A stretch of 64,000 nucleotides of DNA from Lacimicrobium alkaliphilum (GCF_001466725.1 NZ_CP013650.1:1-64000), one strand, 5' to 3'. Shown: positions 9,400-19,471, numbered from the stretch's first letter. The notes: generated by a model not told the origin, from the sequence alone. Translations and numbers: made by a program.

Positions 9400-10842
9400 A
9401 TGAAAAAACTCATCACTGTTGGATTGTTCTTGCTCACAGGCTTTGTGACGTCTGCATTTGCGCAAAGTGATGCAAACGTTCAGTCGATCGAACGTGGGCT
9501 ATTACCCAATCAGTTTCTTGAGGGATACTTAAAAACGCGATCTATCGCTGAAGTCATGCTGGAGGACAATATTCCCGGCCTCAGCATGACCTTTATGGAT
9601 AATGGGCAAATAGCCTGGCAAAAAACCTATGGCTACTCCGATTTAAGCACCTTAACGCCCACTACAACAGATACGGTATTTGCAGGAGCCTCGCTAAGTA
9701 AACCGCTGGCAGCAGTCACTGCATTGCAGTATGTTGAGGATGGGAAGATTAGTCTTGATGATGATATTAATCGCTTTTTGATTTCGTGGAAGGTGCCCGA
9801 CAGCGAATTCACAGAAAAGCAAAAAGTCACCCTTCGATATCTTATTGGTCATCAGGCCGGTGTTAGTAGTGACGTGCCATCACCTTATGATGTCGGTGAA
9901 AAACTGCCAACAGTGACGCAGATGCTTGAAGGAAGCCCGCCATCTACAGCGCCGAAAATCACGCTTTTCGCCACACCCGGCGAGCAGTATAAATATTCAA
10001 ATCCAGGCTATGCAATTATTCAGCAACTCATTGAGGACGTCAGCGGGAAGAGTTTTGAAGCCACTACTCAGTCTGCAATATTTGACCCGCTCGATATGGA
10101 CAACAGTTCTTTCTCGCAACCAATACCGGAGCGCCTCATGGCGCACCGGGCATCCGGCTACAACGAGAAGTTAACTGCCTACCCCTACCAGCTTTATCCA
10201 TTCAAAGGTGCAGGTGGTGTCTGGACCAACCCGACCGACTTAGCCACCTTTGTGATGACACTGATCAACGATTACCACACAGGTGAAGGAGCTTTGGTTT
10301 CGCAACAAATGGCCCAGCAGGTTTTCGCCCGGAATCCTACCCGGCTGGGCTTTAAGAAACACTATATAGAGGGTTCAGAGGATATTGTTTTTGATCACTG
10401 GGGCAGTATCCCAGGTTTCACAAGTTATATGGTCGGCTCACTTAAGAATAAACAAGCGTTGGTAATTATGACCAACAGTGATAACGGCTTCGATTTAATG
10501 GCTGCGATAGCCAGAACCGTTGCACAACATTACGACTGGCAGCCGGTCCAGCCCAAAATGTACAAGCGTTATGAGATGACACCGCAGCAACCCGGGAAAT
10601 TTACCGGTGTGTTTGGTAAGGCCTCGGGCAACGAGAATCAGTATGTTTTTGAGGTTAAAAACGGGCAACTACACGTAGTCTCTGACGCTGAAGAGGTGCA
10701 ATTAATAGCCGTCGGCGAGCATAAATTTATCGATACTGTCAAAAACACCACCTTCGAGTTCTTAACTAACAATGAAGGCGAAGTGTCCTGGCTAAGAGTG
10801 ACTCTGGAAAGCGGTTACAATTTTGACCAGCCCAGGCAGTAA
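9400..10842 (+). CDS. secreted serine hydrolase, beta-lactamase/class C-like (PF00144)
   Basis: 480 residues from the ATG at 9400 (AAAAGGA upstream); an earlier in-frame ATG lacks signal-peptide logic. Signal peptide at 1-21 ending in SAFA. Catalytic SxxK appears as SLSK in FAGASLSKPLAAV, and the YxN tyrosine as YSN in QYKYSNPGY. A DHWGSIPGF motif stands at the third motif position. A C-terminal beta domain (about 385-480) follows. The family covers esterases, D-aminopeptidases and penicillin-binding-like enzymes; the substrate cannot be told. It stands alone. Confidence 0.85.
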   Translation: MKKLITVGLFLLTGFVTSAFAQSDANVQSIERGLLPNQFLEGYLKTRSIAEVMLEDNIPGLSMTFMDNGQIAWQKTYGYSDLSTLTPTTTDTVFAGASLSKPLAAVTALQYVEDGKISLDDDINRFLISWKVPDSEFTEKQKVTLRYLIGHQAGVSSDVPSPYDVGEKLPTVTQMLEGSPPSTAPKITLFATPGEQYKYSNPGYAIIQQLIEDVSGKSFEATTQSAIFDPLDMDNSSFSQPIPERLMAHRASGYNEKLTAYPYQLYPFKGAGGVWTNPTDLATFVMTLINDYHTGEGALVSQQMAQQVFARNPTRLGFKKHYIEGSEDIVFDHWGSIPGFTSYMVGSLKNKQALVIMTNSDNGFDLMAAIARTVAQHYDWQPVQPKMYKRYEMTPQQPGKFTGVFGKASGNENQYVFEVKNGQLHVVSDAEEVQLIAVGEHKFIDTVKNTTFEFLTNNEGEVSWLRVTLESGYNFDQPRQ

Positions 10843-11368
10843 ACGTTGGCCGGGTTTATCGAAAAATGCATGGATGAAACGCTATTAGAGGGTCTCGCGA
10901 TTGTCGCTATACCGGACGGTAAAATAACCTGTGATAAGGGACTAAAATCGATCATAAGATCGTAGTTGTTTAAGCTCAAATCAACGTTTCTGATCCTTTG
11001 ACTGCAATTAATATAACCCGATCAATTGCTTAGCCTCGAATCAGGATGCATAACGTCCAAATAATGGGCGCGGATGTGCATGAAAATATTGTGGAATTGC
11101 GAATCGCACTGGCTCACTGTGTGATGGATAACTGCACTGTCCATTGTGAACCCTTGTTTCGCTGGTTATGAATTAATACTGCCAGATTTTCAGGTTAGGG
11201 TGAACTGCTTTGTCCAACACCGCCAGGTCAGGATGCTGGCAGCCTGGCACATTAGTGTTCAGTCAGAGTCAGGATAAAGCAGGGGCTTGCAAACAGTGGA
11301 CGAGACCGCTTGTTATCAGAACCTACAGCGGCTTACGCTCAGGAGGACGATTGGAAGGCTGAGCTATC
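10843..11368. other. gene-free stretch of about 0.5 kb
   Basis: No open frame with recognisable similarity on either strand. It holds one TCAGAAACGTTGATTTGAGCTTA motif copy (reverse strand, about 10972-11000). The region may be gene debris, but I recognise no fragment. Confidence 0.45.
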
Positions 11369-11662
11369 TTAAAGCTCAAAAAAATGTCTCATTGGATCCA
11401 TCTGCTGGTGGAGTATCCTGATGACAAAAAAATCGTGCTCACGCCTCCGGTAGAAAATGGCGTGTCGTTGGTGATCGTGACGGCGAACCCCATCTGCGAT
11501 CTCTTGGCACTCATACCCCAATAGTGGAGAGTTGGACAGGAGACGAAAGGTGCTCTCCAGGTCGTCAGTGTAAGTATCGGCCTGGCGAGCACCAAAGTTA
11601 AGCAAGGTATATTCGTAGATGGCTCTGAAATCCTCTGCCGCAAGATTGGAAAGCTTATACAC
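11369..11662 (-). CDS. parE: ParE/RelE-superfamily toxin
   Basis: 97 residues. Typical ParE layout: MYKLSNLAAEDFRAIYEYTLLNFG at the N-terminus, the middle LLSNSPLLGYECQEI, and the strand motif HAIFYRRREHDFFVIRILHQQMDP. ParE toxins poison DNA gyrase. The start overlaps the end of the antitoxin gene by eight bases, the usual antitoxin-first coupled arrangement. The gene appears intact. Confidence 0.9.
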   Translation of the reverse strand: MYKLSNLAAEDFRAIYEYTLLNFGARQADTYTDDLESTFRLLSNSPLLGYECQEIADGVRRHDHQRHAIFYRRREHDFFVIRILHQQMDPMRHFFEL

Positions 11663-11897
11663 CGTATTTCTGTTTCACCTGAGCGGCAATGTCGCGTAGA
11701 GACAAGTCACTTTCCCCGCTTCGTTCCCCTGCTTCTACAGCACTTCTGAGTGCTGCCGTTTGATTTTCCTGACGTTCGAGCAACCGCAAGGCTGAACGCA
11801 CGACTTCGCTGGTTGAGCCGTAGCGTCCGGACTCAATCAATCTCCCCACAAAGTCATCTAGTTCTGAACCGATAGTGACACTCGTTGTTCTGGGCAT
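11655..11897 (-). CDS. parD: ParD-type ribbon-helix-helix antitoxin
   Basis: 80 residues. The ribbon-helix-helix is at the N-terminus: TTSVTIGSELDDFVGRLIESGRYGSTSEVVRSALRLLE. The C-terminal tail would wrap the toxin. It neutralises ParE and is expected to repress its own promoter, where a dyad lies 13 bases upstream. Chromosomal ParDE pairs of this kind are often found in mobile or integron-like contexts, but no such element is visible here. Confidence 0.9.
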   Translation of the reverse strand: MPRTTSVTIGSELDDFVGRLIESGRYGSTSEVVRSALRLLERQENQTAALRSAVEAGERSGESDLSLRDIAAQVKQKYGV

Positions 11898-11909
11898 GGC
11901 TTAGGCTTC

Positions 11910-11928
11910 TGTGTTATTAATTAACACA
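11910..11928 (-). promoter_or_regulatory. candidate ParD operator
   Basis: TGTGTTATTAATTAACACA, an imperfect palindrome with matching seven-base outer arms and an AT-rich centre, lies directly upstream of parD. Position and symmetry fit autoregulation by a ribbon-helix-helix protein. Confidence 0.5.
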
Positions 11929-12090
11929 AGTGTAGCATCCTGGAATAACGCGTCAAAGAAATAACGGGCGCCCCAGTCAAAGCGGAATCAAGGGCAAATC
12001 AAGGGGGTCAGAGACGTTGAACCCAAATACCAATGCCCGTTGTTCTGTCCGCCAAATTGATGCCAGTAATAGGATCTTCAGTGGCGCACC

Positions 12091-12510
12091 TTAACGGGCA
12101 GACGCAGCACGGCCGGGCTCATGGCCATCATAGCGGGGCAGAGCTGCATCAGGATCATCCCAGTTAGCTTTTGATGACACGAAATTATGCGATATGGGTC
12201 GTTCCAGAATGTCAGAGTCTAGAATACCCAGGCGCAAGCGAAGGCGATCCGGTGATTGCTCATTGCTGCTGAAAACCGGGGAGGCACAGACTTTACAGAA
12301 ATGACGTTTTTTGCCCGGTGCGGTCTCATAAAACGTCATGTTTTCATTCCCTGTTTTTATCAGAAGATCCCTGGTGGCGATAAAACCATTTGTGGCATAT
12401 GCGGTTCCGCTGTTTTTTCTGCACTTAGAACAGTGGCAATGAATGATTGATTCAATACCGCCATGTATTTCCAATGTTACAGCGCCACATAGACAACTAC
12501 CCTGATACAT
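12091..12510 (-). CDS. GFA/CENP-V domain protein (glutathione-dependent formaldehyde-activating-like)
   Basis: 139 residues. The zinc-ligand cysteines of the GFA fold are all present: CLCGAVTLE near the N-terminus, CHCSKCRKNSG at about 25-35, and FCKVCASPVFSS at about 71-82. Family members bind zinc and have been linked to S-hydroxymethylglutathione formation, though most are uncharacterised. It stands alone, so no pathway can be inferred. A TCAGAGACGTTGA motif copy lies about 60 bases downstream, near 12002-12024. Confidence 0.85.
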   Translation of the reverse strand: MYQGSCLCGAVTLEIHGGIESIIHCHCSKCRKNSGTAYATNGFIATRDLLIKTGNENMTFYETAPGKKRHFCKVCASPVFSSNEQSPDRLRLRLGILDSDILERPISHNFVSSKANWDDPDAALPRYDGHEPGRAASAR

Positions 12511-12547
12511 ACAGCTTCCTTCAGCTTATAAGTGACAAGTATATAAA

Positions 12548-12565
12548 AAGGGCCTTGCGGCCCTT
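12548..12565 (-). terminator. intrinsic terminator of glmS
   Basis: AAGGGCC-TTGC-GGCCCTT forms a perfect seven-base-pair stem with a four-base loop. On the minus strand it is followed by TTTTTATAT, the U-tract expected at the end of the glmS transcript. Confidence 0.85.
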
Positions 12566-12568
12566 CTT

Positions 12569-14401
12569 TTATTCTACGGTAACCGATTTGGCCAGGTTTC
12601 TTGGCTGGTCCACATCGGTGCCTTTAATAATGGCTACATAGTAACTCAGCAGCTGCAGCGGGATGGTGTACACAATGGGGGCTATGATGCTGTCCACATG
12701 GGGCAGGTTGATCACCCGCATGCTGTCATCGCTTTCAAAACGGGCGTCTTTGTCGGCAAATACATACATGATGCCGCCGCGGGCGCGTACTTCTTCGACG
12801 TTTGATTTGAGTTTTTCCAGCAGCTCATTATTGGGCGCGACTACGATGACAGGCATTTCATCGTCGATCAGGGCCAGCGGGCCGTGTTTCAGCTCCCCTG
12901 AGGCATAGGCCTCGGCGTGGATATAGGAGATTTCCTTAAGCTTCAATGCCCCTTCCATGGCGATAGGGTATTGGTCGCCGCGGCCAAGGAACAGGCTGTG
13001 ATTTTTATCGGCAAATTCTTCCGCCAGTTTTTCGATTTCATCAGACAGCGCCAGGGTTTCTTCCAGCTTGGCCGGCAGGCTGTGCATGGCTTGTACAATT
13101 TTGCTGTGATCGGCCTCGTTCATCTGATTGAACTGGCCCAGCGCCAGAGTCAGCATCATCAGCCCGGTTAGCTGGGTGGTAAAGGCTTTAGTGGAGGCCA
13201 CGCCGATTTCGGCGCCGGCCAGGGTCATAAAGGCCAGATCTGATTCCCGTACCAGTGACGAGCCCGGTACATTACAGATGGTCATGCTGGCCATATAACC
13301 AGAGTCTTTGGCCAGGCGCAGTGCCGCCAGGGTATCGGCGGTTTCACCGGACTGAGAAATGGTCACCAGCAGGCTGTTGGGGTGTACAAAGGATTTGCGG
13401 TAGCGAAATTCCGAGGCAATTTCCACGTTGCAGGAAACATTGGCATATTGCTCCAGCCAGTAGCGGGCGGTCATACCGGAGTGGTAGCTGGTGCCACAGG
13501 CCACAATCTGCACATGCTTAACGTCTTTGAGAATACCCTCGGCCCTGGCACCGAAAATCCGCGCATCCACACCCTGTTGGGTGAGTCTGTCCTGCAGGGT
13601 GTTACGCACTACTGTTGGCTGCTCGTGAATTTCCTTAAGCATATAGTGGCGGTAGCCGCCTTTATCACCGGCGTCATGTTCGATGTCTGAATCATGTACC
13701 GGGCGCAGCACTTCGTTACCGTCTTTATCGAAAATATGTACCTGGGTACGGGTGATTTCCGCCACATCCCCTTCTTCGAGGAAAATAAAGCGCCGGGTAA
13801 CAGGCAACAATGCCAGTTGGTCAGAGGCAATAAAGTTCTCATCTATGCCTAAGCCAATTACCAGCGGGCTGCCGGAGCGGGCTACGACCACTTTTTCCGG
13901 ATCCTGTTTGTCCATCACTACGGTGCCATAGGCACCATGAAATTTGCTGACCGCGCTCTGCACGGCTTTTAGCAGGCTGTCGGTGCTTTGCAGCTCGTGT
14001 TCAACCTGATGGGCGATGGTTTCGGTGTCGGTGTCTGAGGTAAACAGATAGCCGGCTCCGCGCAGGGTTTCGCGCAGGCTCTGGTAGTTTTCGATAATAC
14101 CGTTGTGCACCACGGCAATGCGTTCGTTGGAGAAATGCGGATGGGCATTGGCTTCGGTCACACCGCCATGGGTGGCCCAGCGGGTGTGGGCTATGCCGGT
14201 AAAGCCTTTAACCGGATCGGCGGCAATGGCATCGGCCAGTTCCTGCACCTTGCCGGTACGGCGCATTCTGATTAACTGGTTTTCTGCATCCAGTACCGCT
14301 ACACCGGCGGAGTCATAGCCCCGGTACTCCAGTCGTTTAAGGCCTTCCAGCAAAATGCTGACCACATTACGCTCGGCCACTGCCCCTACGATTCCACACA
14401 T
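12569..14401 (-). CDS. glmS: glutamine-fructose-6-phosphate aminotransferase (isomerizing)
   Basis: 610 residues, full length for GlmS, which makes glucosamine 6-phosphate from fructose 6-phosphate and glutamine as the first step to UDP-GlcNAc. The N-terminal glutaminase starts MCGIVGA with the nucleophile Cys after Met, followed by RGYDSAG and HTRWATHG. Two SIS sugar-isomerase domains follow, with CGTSYHSG and SQSGETADT in the first. The C-terminus is canonical, LAKSVTVE. It begins three bases after the DeoR-type gene, so the two are one operon, with glmU upstream on the same strand. Confidence 0.97.
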   Translation of the reverse strand: MCGIVGAVAERNVVSILLEGLKRLEYRGYDSAGVAVLDAENQLIRMRRTGKVQELADAIAADPVKGFTGIAHTRWATHGGVTEANAHPHFSNERIAVVHNGIIENYQSLRETLRGAGYLFTSDTDTETIAHQVEHELQSTDSLLKAVQSAVSKFHGAYGTVVMDKQDPEKVVVARSGSPLVIGLGIDENFIASDQLALLPVTRRFIFLEEGDVAEITRTQVHIFDKDGNEVLRPVHDSDIEHDAGDKGGYRHYMLKEIHEQPTVVRNTLQDRLTQQGVDARIFGARAEGILKDVKHVQIVACGTSYHSGMTARYWLEQYANVSCNVEIASEFRYRKSFVHPNSLLVTISQSGETADTLAALRLAKDSGYMASMTICNVPGSSLVRESDLAFMTLAGAEIGVASTKAFTTQLTGLMMLTLALGQFNQMNEADHSKIVQAMHSLPAKLEETLALSDEIEKLAEEFADKNHSLFLGRGDQYPIAMEGALKLKEISYIHAEAYASGELKHGPLALIDDEMPVIVVAPNNELLEKLKSNVEEVRARGGIMYVFADKDARFESDDSMRVINLPHVDSIIAPIVYTIPLQLLSYYVAIIKGTDVDQPRNLAKSVTVE

Positions 14402-14404
14402 AAT

Positions 14405-15181
14405 TTACTCCGTCTTCTGTGTTGCGGCGCAGATTACCTCAACGCCCTGTTGTTCAATTTTCTGCCGCGCCTCGGCGGGCATCTGATCATCGGTGACCAA
14501 AATGGAGATATCTGCCCAGGGCAGCTCCAGATTGGGAATTTTTCGTTGTAATTTTTGTGATTCAGCCATCACTATAACCTGCCCGGCCACATCTGCCATC
14601 ACTCTGGAGAGCTGCGTCAGCTCATTGAAGGTGGTGGTACCGAGATTCGGATCCAGCCCGGCGGCGCCCACAAAGGCCTGGTCGAAGTTATAGGCTCTGA
14701 GCATCTGCTCTGCCATCTTGCCCTGAAAGGAGTGAGACTGATTGTCCCAGGTGCCGCCTGTCATCAGTACGGTGGGTTCGTTTTCCAGTTCCAGCAGCTG
14801 ATTAGCCACATGCAGGGCATTGGTCATTACCACCAGGCCGCGCTTGTCATTCAGCAGTGGCAGCAGCGCCGAAGTGGTGTTGCCACTGTCGATAATAATG
14901 CGGTTATGATCGCGGATAAGCTGGCTGGCGGCTTGTGCAATGGCTTTCTTTCGAATCGAAACTTCCTGCTCGTTCAGCTCTGCGGGTTCTTTTGGCAGCA
15001 GCATGGCGCCGCCATATTTGCGCACCAGTAAACCGGTGCGTTCCAGCTCGCTGAGATCTTTGCGGATGGTCACTTCCGACGTGCCAAACTCGGTGGTCAG
15101 GGTCTCGACCCTGACTTCACCCTGCGACATCAGGCGATCCATAATGGCGCGGCGGCGTTGTTGAGTGTTTCGTTTATACAT
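14405..15181 (-). CDS. DeoR-family regulator in the glm locus
   Basis: 258 residues. An N-terminal HTH of DeoR type (RRRAIMDRLMSQGEVRVETLTTEFGTSEVTIRKDL in full) is followed by the sugar-phosphate sensing DeoRC domain with IIDSGNTTSALLPLL and the FVGAAGLDPNLGTTT loop. In related genomes a regulator of this type sits next to glmS; control of glmS by amino-sugar phosphate is a reasonable inference. The AT-rich region just upstream (about 15183-15215, with CGAAAT/ATTTCG-like arms) may be its operator. Confidence 0.85.
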   Translation of the reverse strand: MYKRNTQQRRRAIMDRLMSQGEVRVETLTTEFGTSEVTIRKDLSELERTGLLVRKYGGAMLLPKEPAELNEQEVSIRKKAIAQAASQLIRDHNRIIIDSGNTTSALLPLLNDKRGLVVMTNALHVANQLLELENEPTVLMTGGTWDNQSHSFQGKMAEQMLRAYNFDQAFVGAAGLDPNLGTTTFNELTQLSRVMADVAGQVIVMAESQKLQRKIPNLELPWADISILVTDDQMPAEARQKIEQQGVEVICAATQKTE

Positions 15182-15294
15182 AAAATCGAAATATTAAGTT
15201 TCAAAACGAAATTTATGATAGCCGGATTCTGAATCGATGCAAGTATTTTTTGAGTGAGGACTGAGGAGTGCTGAATTATGAATAAAAAGCTATT

Positions 15295-15603
15295 TACCAC
15301 AGAGACACGGAGAACGCAGAGAAGAGCAATATCTTGTAGGGTCGAAAGCGGATACAGGGATGTATTGTTTCGCGAACCGAAGGATGGAACTTATTCGACA
15401 AATATCCTGAGGCAGTCCAATAAAATGGACCCTTCTACAAGATATTGCTTTTCTCTGCGTCTTTGCGCCTCTGCGAGATCAGATTTAATCACCTTTGAGC
15501 AAGACTAAAATAACCACAGAGCCACAGAGCCACAGAGCCACAGAGAATATAGAGGTTTAAAACTGTCTTCCCATCTCTGTGCCCTCCGTGTCTCTGTGGT
15601 GAA
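15295..15603. repeat. inverted-repeat element with tandem CCACAGAG units between glmU and the DeoR gene
   Basis: Nested symmetry fills the intergenic space. Outer arms: TACCACAGAGACACGGAG (15295-15312) pairs with CTCCGTGTCTCTGTGGT (15584-15600). Inner arms: 15313-15343 pair with 15428-15461 over about thirty bases (AGCAATATCTTGTAG core). Four tandem copies of CCACAGAG run from 15514 to 15545. No transposase is present and the open frames across it look like chance. The CCACAGAGACACAGAG family of repeats is dispersed in many bacterial genomes; here the element separates glmU from the deoR-glmS pair. Confidence 0.8.
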
Positions 15604-15625
15604 CGTGTTCTTTCCGCGTTTTTGG

Positions 15626-16984
15626 CTACTTCTTAGCCGGGCGCTGCCAGTCCTGGATATTGCGCTGCTTGCCACGGGCAACCGCCAGCTCTTCGTCGGC
15701 CACCTCCCGGGTAATGGTTGAACCGGCACCAACCGTGGCATTTTTGCCTATTACTGCCGGGGCCACCAAAGACGCATTAGAGCCGATAAAGGCACCGTCT
15801 TTGATAATGGTTTTAAACTTGTTCACGCCGTCATAGTTACAGGTGATCGTACCGGCACCGATATTCACACCCTCGCCTATTTCACTGTCGCCAAGGTACG
15901 TCAGGTGATTGGCCTTGGAGCCTTTACCCAGCACGGATTTTTTCATTTCCACAAAGTTACCCACTTTGGCCTTTTCATGTAACTCGGCGCCAGGGCGCAG
16001 CCTTGCAAAAGGGCCAACCTGACAGTGAGTACCCACTTTTGCCTGTTCAACAATGCTGTTTGCCTCGATAACGGTGTTATCGCCAATTTCACAATCAATC
16101 AGCATGCAGTTGGGGCCGATTAGCACATTATTGCCAAGGCGCACATTGCCCTGCACGATCACATTGACATCAATCACCACATCTTTGCCGGTATCCAGGC
16201 TGCCACGCAGGTCAAATCTGTTGGGATCGCGAAGGGTGACACCATTCATCATCAGCGCTTCGGCCTGTTCAAGCTGGTAGGCCCGTTCAATTGCCGCCAG
16301 TTGCTTACGGTTATTAATCCCTTCCACCTCCACGGCACTGCTGGGGTGCGCGGCCTTAATCACTTTTCCTTCATCGGCGGCCATGGCAATCACATCGGTA
16401 AGATAGTACTCACCCTGGGCATTATCATTACTCAGATTCGCCAGCCAGCGTTTAAGGTCTTTACCGCCCATGATCATCATGCCGGTGTTAATTTCTTTGA
16501 TCTGCCGTTGCGCATCGGTGGCGTCTTTATGCTCGACTATGGCTTTAACCTGGTCACCCTCGCGCACAATGCGGCCCATGCCGGTGGGATCATCCAGTTC
16601 AACGGTCAGCAGGGCCAGATCCGCCTGCTGTTTGATTTGCAGCAGCTGTTGCAGGGTATCGGATTTAATCAGCGGCGCGTCGCCTACCAGAATCAACACA
16701 TCCTCATTGTCCTGGATATGCCCGGCGGCCTGCTGCACGGCGTGGCCGGTGCCCAGTTGTTCTGCCTGCAGACACCAGTTCAGGGTATTATGACTAAGCG
16801 CCTGTTGTAATTGCTCGCCGCCGTGGCCATACACCAGGTGAATATTGTCACTGCCAAGTGCGGTTACCGTATCGATGATATGCTGTACCATGGGTCTGTC
16901 ACCAATGGGGTGCAGGACCTTGGGAAGTGAGGATTTCATACGGGTTCCTTTACCCGCGGCAAGAATGACAACAGAAAAAGCCAT
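15626..16984 (-). CDS. glmU: bifunctional GlcNAc-1-P uridyltransferase / GlcN-1-P acetyltransferase
   Basis: 452 residues, normal for GlmU, which performs the last two steps to UDP-GlcNAc. The N-terminal pyrophosphorylase (about 1-228) starts [20 protein letters not shown] with the nucleotide-binding loop. The C-terminal left-handed beta-helix (about 250-440) carries hexapeptide repeats, with [22 protein letters not shown] and the acetyl-CoA region [20 protein letters not shown]. Together with glmS it makes the locus an amino-sugar precursor cluster. The upstream gap 16985-17131 would hold its promoter and that of the divergent cyclase. Confidence 0.97.
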   Translation of the reverse strand: MAFSVVILAAGKGTRMKSSLPKVLHPIGDRPMVQHIIDTVTALGSDNIHLVYGHGGEQLQQALSHNTLNWCLQAEQLGTGHAVQQAAGHIQDNEDVLILVGDAPLIKSDTLQQLLQIKQQADLALLTVELDDPTGMGRIVREGDQVKAIVEHKDATDAQRQIKEINTGMMIMGGKDLKRWLANLSNDNAQGEYYLTDVIAMAADEGKVIKAAHPSSAVEVEGINNRKQLAAIERAYQLEQAEALMMNGVTLRDPNRFDLRGSLDTGKDVVIDVNVIVQGNVRLGNNVLIGPNCMLIDCEIGDNTVIEANSIVEQAKVGTHCQVGPFARLRPGAELHEKAKVGNFVEMKKSVLGKGSKANHLTYLGDSEIGEGVNIGAGTITCNYDGVNKFKTIIKDGAFIGSNASLVAPAVIGKNATVGAGSTITREVADEELAVARGKQRNIQDWQRPAKK

Positions 16985-17131
16985 GTTAAGTCCTTGTTTT
17001 TATGTCGAGACTGCTATTCTAACTAAGGGAACGGCGAGATAGTACCTCGGCAATCAATTAATGGCGGGGATCTGCTAAAGAAAGCTTAGCGGCGGCCGAT
17101 TACCTGCAGTTAAATCATTGGAGTCGGGCCA

Positions 17132-18538
17132 TTGCGGAAATTCGGGTCTTTACAATTCGCTTTGTTGGTCGGTTTTGTATTGGTCGTGATCGTTATCAGT
17201 ACCCTCTCCTATTTCACCATCAGTAACATTGTTGGCGATCAGAGCCGACAGCAATTGCAGGCCACCTCCACGGTATTCTCGCTGGTTGAAGACAAGCTGA
17301 TTAAGCCCATGCATATCGCCCAGACCCTGGCCCGGGCCGACGTGTTCAAGCCCTATATGGATGCAGAACCAGAGCAGATCCGTACGTTCTTACAGGATAT
17401 GCAGAGCCGTTTTGACTTGATGTTCTTTATCGCCAGTGAACCACTGCAAATGCAATATTATTCCGATGGTGACGTAATGGCCCTGAGTGAGGAAGAGACG
17501 CCCTGGTATTTCCGGCTCAAGGAACGGCAGGAGGATTTCTATGCCGGCCTGGGCCATGAGCAGGATTTGCGCTTATATATGGATATTATTCAGCGAGATG
17601 AGAACGGGGAATTGCTCGGTTTCGTTGGCATCGGCATGCCGTTGTCGGGTTTTGTGGAAACCTTCAGTCATTACAATCAAAAGCTGGGTTACGATTTTGT
17701 GTTCGTGAACAGCGATGATGAAATCGTGTTGACCTCATTTGCTGATCTGCAGCCAAAGGGTTATGAGCGTACCAGATTACAGAGTTTACCCTGGTATCCG
17801 GACTGGTATAAAGGGCCGAGCCTGACCGGCAACCAGACCAATCTGGTTGAGCTGAAAGACCAGGACGTGCTGATCACTGAAGTGCCTCTGGAGGTGCTTA
17901 AGTGGCGATTCTTTATCATCAGTCCACTGGAAGCCCAGCGCCAGGCGATGAGTCGCACTTTTCTGGTGAATCTGTTGATTATGGTCACAGTATTGCTCGC
18001 CATACTCTGGTTGCTGAGCACTGTGATACGCCGCATTCAGCAAAATGTCAGCCGCAAGATTTACACCGATCGCCTGACCGGGTTGTTCAACCGCCTGTAC
18101 ATCGAGAAGACCTTCGAGCAACTGCAATCAGAAGAGACACCAATGAGTCTGATCATGGCGGATATTGACCATTTCAAACAGGTAAATGACAACCATGGTC
18201 ATAACGTCGGCGATCAGGTGATTGCGCGGATTGCGCATATCCTTGGCGAATGTCTGAGAAAGGGCGATTATCTGGGCCGCTGGGGTGGTGAGGAATTTAT
18301 TATCCTGTTACCCGATACCGACCTGCAGGCTGCAGAACAGGTGGCGGAAAGAATGCGTCGTTCGGTGGCGTTTCAGCCGATATTTCATGGCGATGTATCG
18401 CTGGATATCACCATGAGCTTCGGGGTTACTCAGGCGGATCGCTATGGTGCGCTGGTGGATCTGATTCACAGCGCCGACAAGGCGCTGTATCAGGCTAAAA
18501 ATGAGGGCCGTAATAAAGTGATGACCTGCGTCCAATAG
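17132..18538 (+). CDS. membrane-bound diguanylate cyclase with periplasmic sensor domain
   Basis: 468 residues from a TTG codon with GGAG upstream. Membrane helix 1 at about 8-30 and helix 2 at about 282-302 enclose a periplasmic domain (about 31-280), probably dCache-like from its size and position. The C-terminal GGDEF domain carries the active-site signature as GGEEF (about 385-389), DRLTGLFNRLY, and DIDHFKQVND, so it should make c-di-GMP. The product-inhibition site RxxD is present as RKGD, just before it. The ligand is unknown. Divergent from glmU. Confidence 0.9.
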   Translation: MRKFGSLQFALLVGFVLVVIVISTLSYFTISNIVGDQSRQQLQATSTVFSLVEDKLIKPMHIAQTLARADVFKPYMDAEPEQIRTFLQDMQSRFDLMFFIASEPLQMQYYSDGDVMALSEEETPWYFRLKERQEDFYAGLGHEQDLRLYMDIIQRDENGELLGFVGIGMPLSGFVETFSHYNQKLGYDFVFVNSDDEIVLTSFADLQPKGYERTRLQSLPWYPDWYKGPSLTGNQTNLVELKDQDVLITEVPLEVLKWRFFIISPLEAQRQAMSRTFLVNLLIMVTVLLAILWLLSTVIRRIQQNVSRKIYTDRLTGLFNRLYIEKTFEQLQSEETPMSLIMADIDHFKQVNDNHGHNVGDQVIARIAHILGECLRKGDYLGRWGGEEFIILLPDTDLQAAEQVAERMRRSVAFQPIFHGDVSLDITMSFGVTQADRYGALVDLIHSADKALYQAKNEGRNKVMTCVQ

Positions 18539-18568
18539 GCCATTGGCATTCATCCCCTTTCCAGCTAC

Positions 18569-19471
18569 TCAGTCCTGTGCGGTAACGGCTTGCTTTGGCT
18601 GGCGCCGCAGTTTTGCCATCATTCCTGTGGTCAGGGCAACGCCCAGCAGAATCATCCCACCCCCTGCGAACATGGAGAAGTGCAGCACTTCATCCAGAAA
18701 CAGGGCTCCCCACAGCACACCGAAAAGAGGCACAAGATACGCCACGGTAATGGAATTGCCGACTCCCACCTTTTCAATCAGATGAAAATACAGGATATAG
18801 GCAAGGCCGGTACAGGCAATACCCAACGCAACAACCTGCCACCAGGCTTCAGCGCCTGGCATACTGGCTGGCCAGGTCAGCCAGGCAAGGGGACTGAGAA
18901 CCAGCGCTGAATAAAGCTGGCTGCCGGTAGCGATGGCCAGCGAGGGAGTTCCGTTTAATGCTTTTTTGGTATAGTTGGCGGCAAAACCGTACAAAAAGGT
19001 AGCGGCTAAGGCCGCCAGTATGGGCTGCCATTCAATCCGGACCATGCCTCCTTCTTTGCCTGTAACCAGCACAAAGACTCCGCCAAAGCCTACCAGCAGT
19101 CCCGCCATCGCCGTAAGGGTCAGTTTCTGTCTGAGCCACAAAAACGCAATGATGGCGGCAAACATAGGCGCGGTGGCATTTAAAATGGAGGTGAAACCGG
19201 CGGCCAGCGACAAAGTGGTATAGCTAAAGAGACAGAAAGGGATGGCCGTATTGGTCAGGCCAACGATCAGGATGGGGCGCCATTGGCTGAAAACGTAGCG
19301 CTGTTTTCTGCCCAGTAGCAGAATGGGCAGTAAAAACAGCGCGGCAATGCCGGTACGCAGGGCAATCAGGGCTATAGGACCGAACTGAGGCGCCCCTTCG
19401 CGCATAAACAAAAAGGAGGCGCCCCATAAGGCCGCCAAAAGCACGAGTTCCAGCGTACTGAGTAATCCCAT
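18569..19471 (-). CDS. EamA/DMT-family transporter
   Basis: 300 residues with ten predicted membrane helices in two EamA repeats, starting LVLLAALWGASFLFMREGAP, typical of the drug/metabolite transporter superfamily. The second repeat holds YLVPLFGVLWGALFLDEVLH. Substrates for this branch are usually unknown amino acids or metabolites. It starts one base after the stop of ogt and so probably belongs to the same transcript as the repair genes; a functional link is not evident. Confidence 0.9.
   Translation of the reverse strand: MGLLSTLELVLLAALWGASFLFMREGAPQFGPIALIALRTGIAALFLLPILLLGRKQRYVFSQWRPILIVGLTNTAIPFCLFSYTTLSLAAGFTSILNATAPMFAAIIAFLWLRQKLTLTAMAGLLVGFGGVFVLVTGKEGGMVRIEWQPILAALAATFLYGFAANYTKKALNGTPSLAIATGSQLYSALVLSPLAWLTWPASMPGAEAWWQVVALGIACTGLAYILYFHLIEKVGVGNSITVAYLVPLFGVLWGALFLDEVLHFSMFAGGGMILLGVALTTGMMAKLRRQPKQAVTAQD

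Noticed and set aside
11369-11897. ParDE pair as a sign of a plasmid or integron
   Set aside because: No integrase, attC-like cassette ends or replication gene nearby; a plain chromosomal toxin-antitoxin pair explains it.
14402-14404. glmS leader as a ribozyme
   Set aside because: Only three bases separate the DeoR gene and glmS; no room for a ribozyme, and such ribozymes belong to Gram-positive bacteria.
15278-15508. 76-residue frame inside the repeat element
   Set aside because: Its codons are the inverted-repeat arms themselves; no protein feature.
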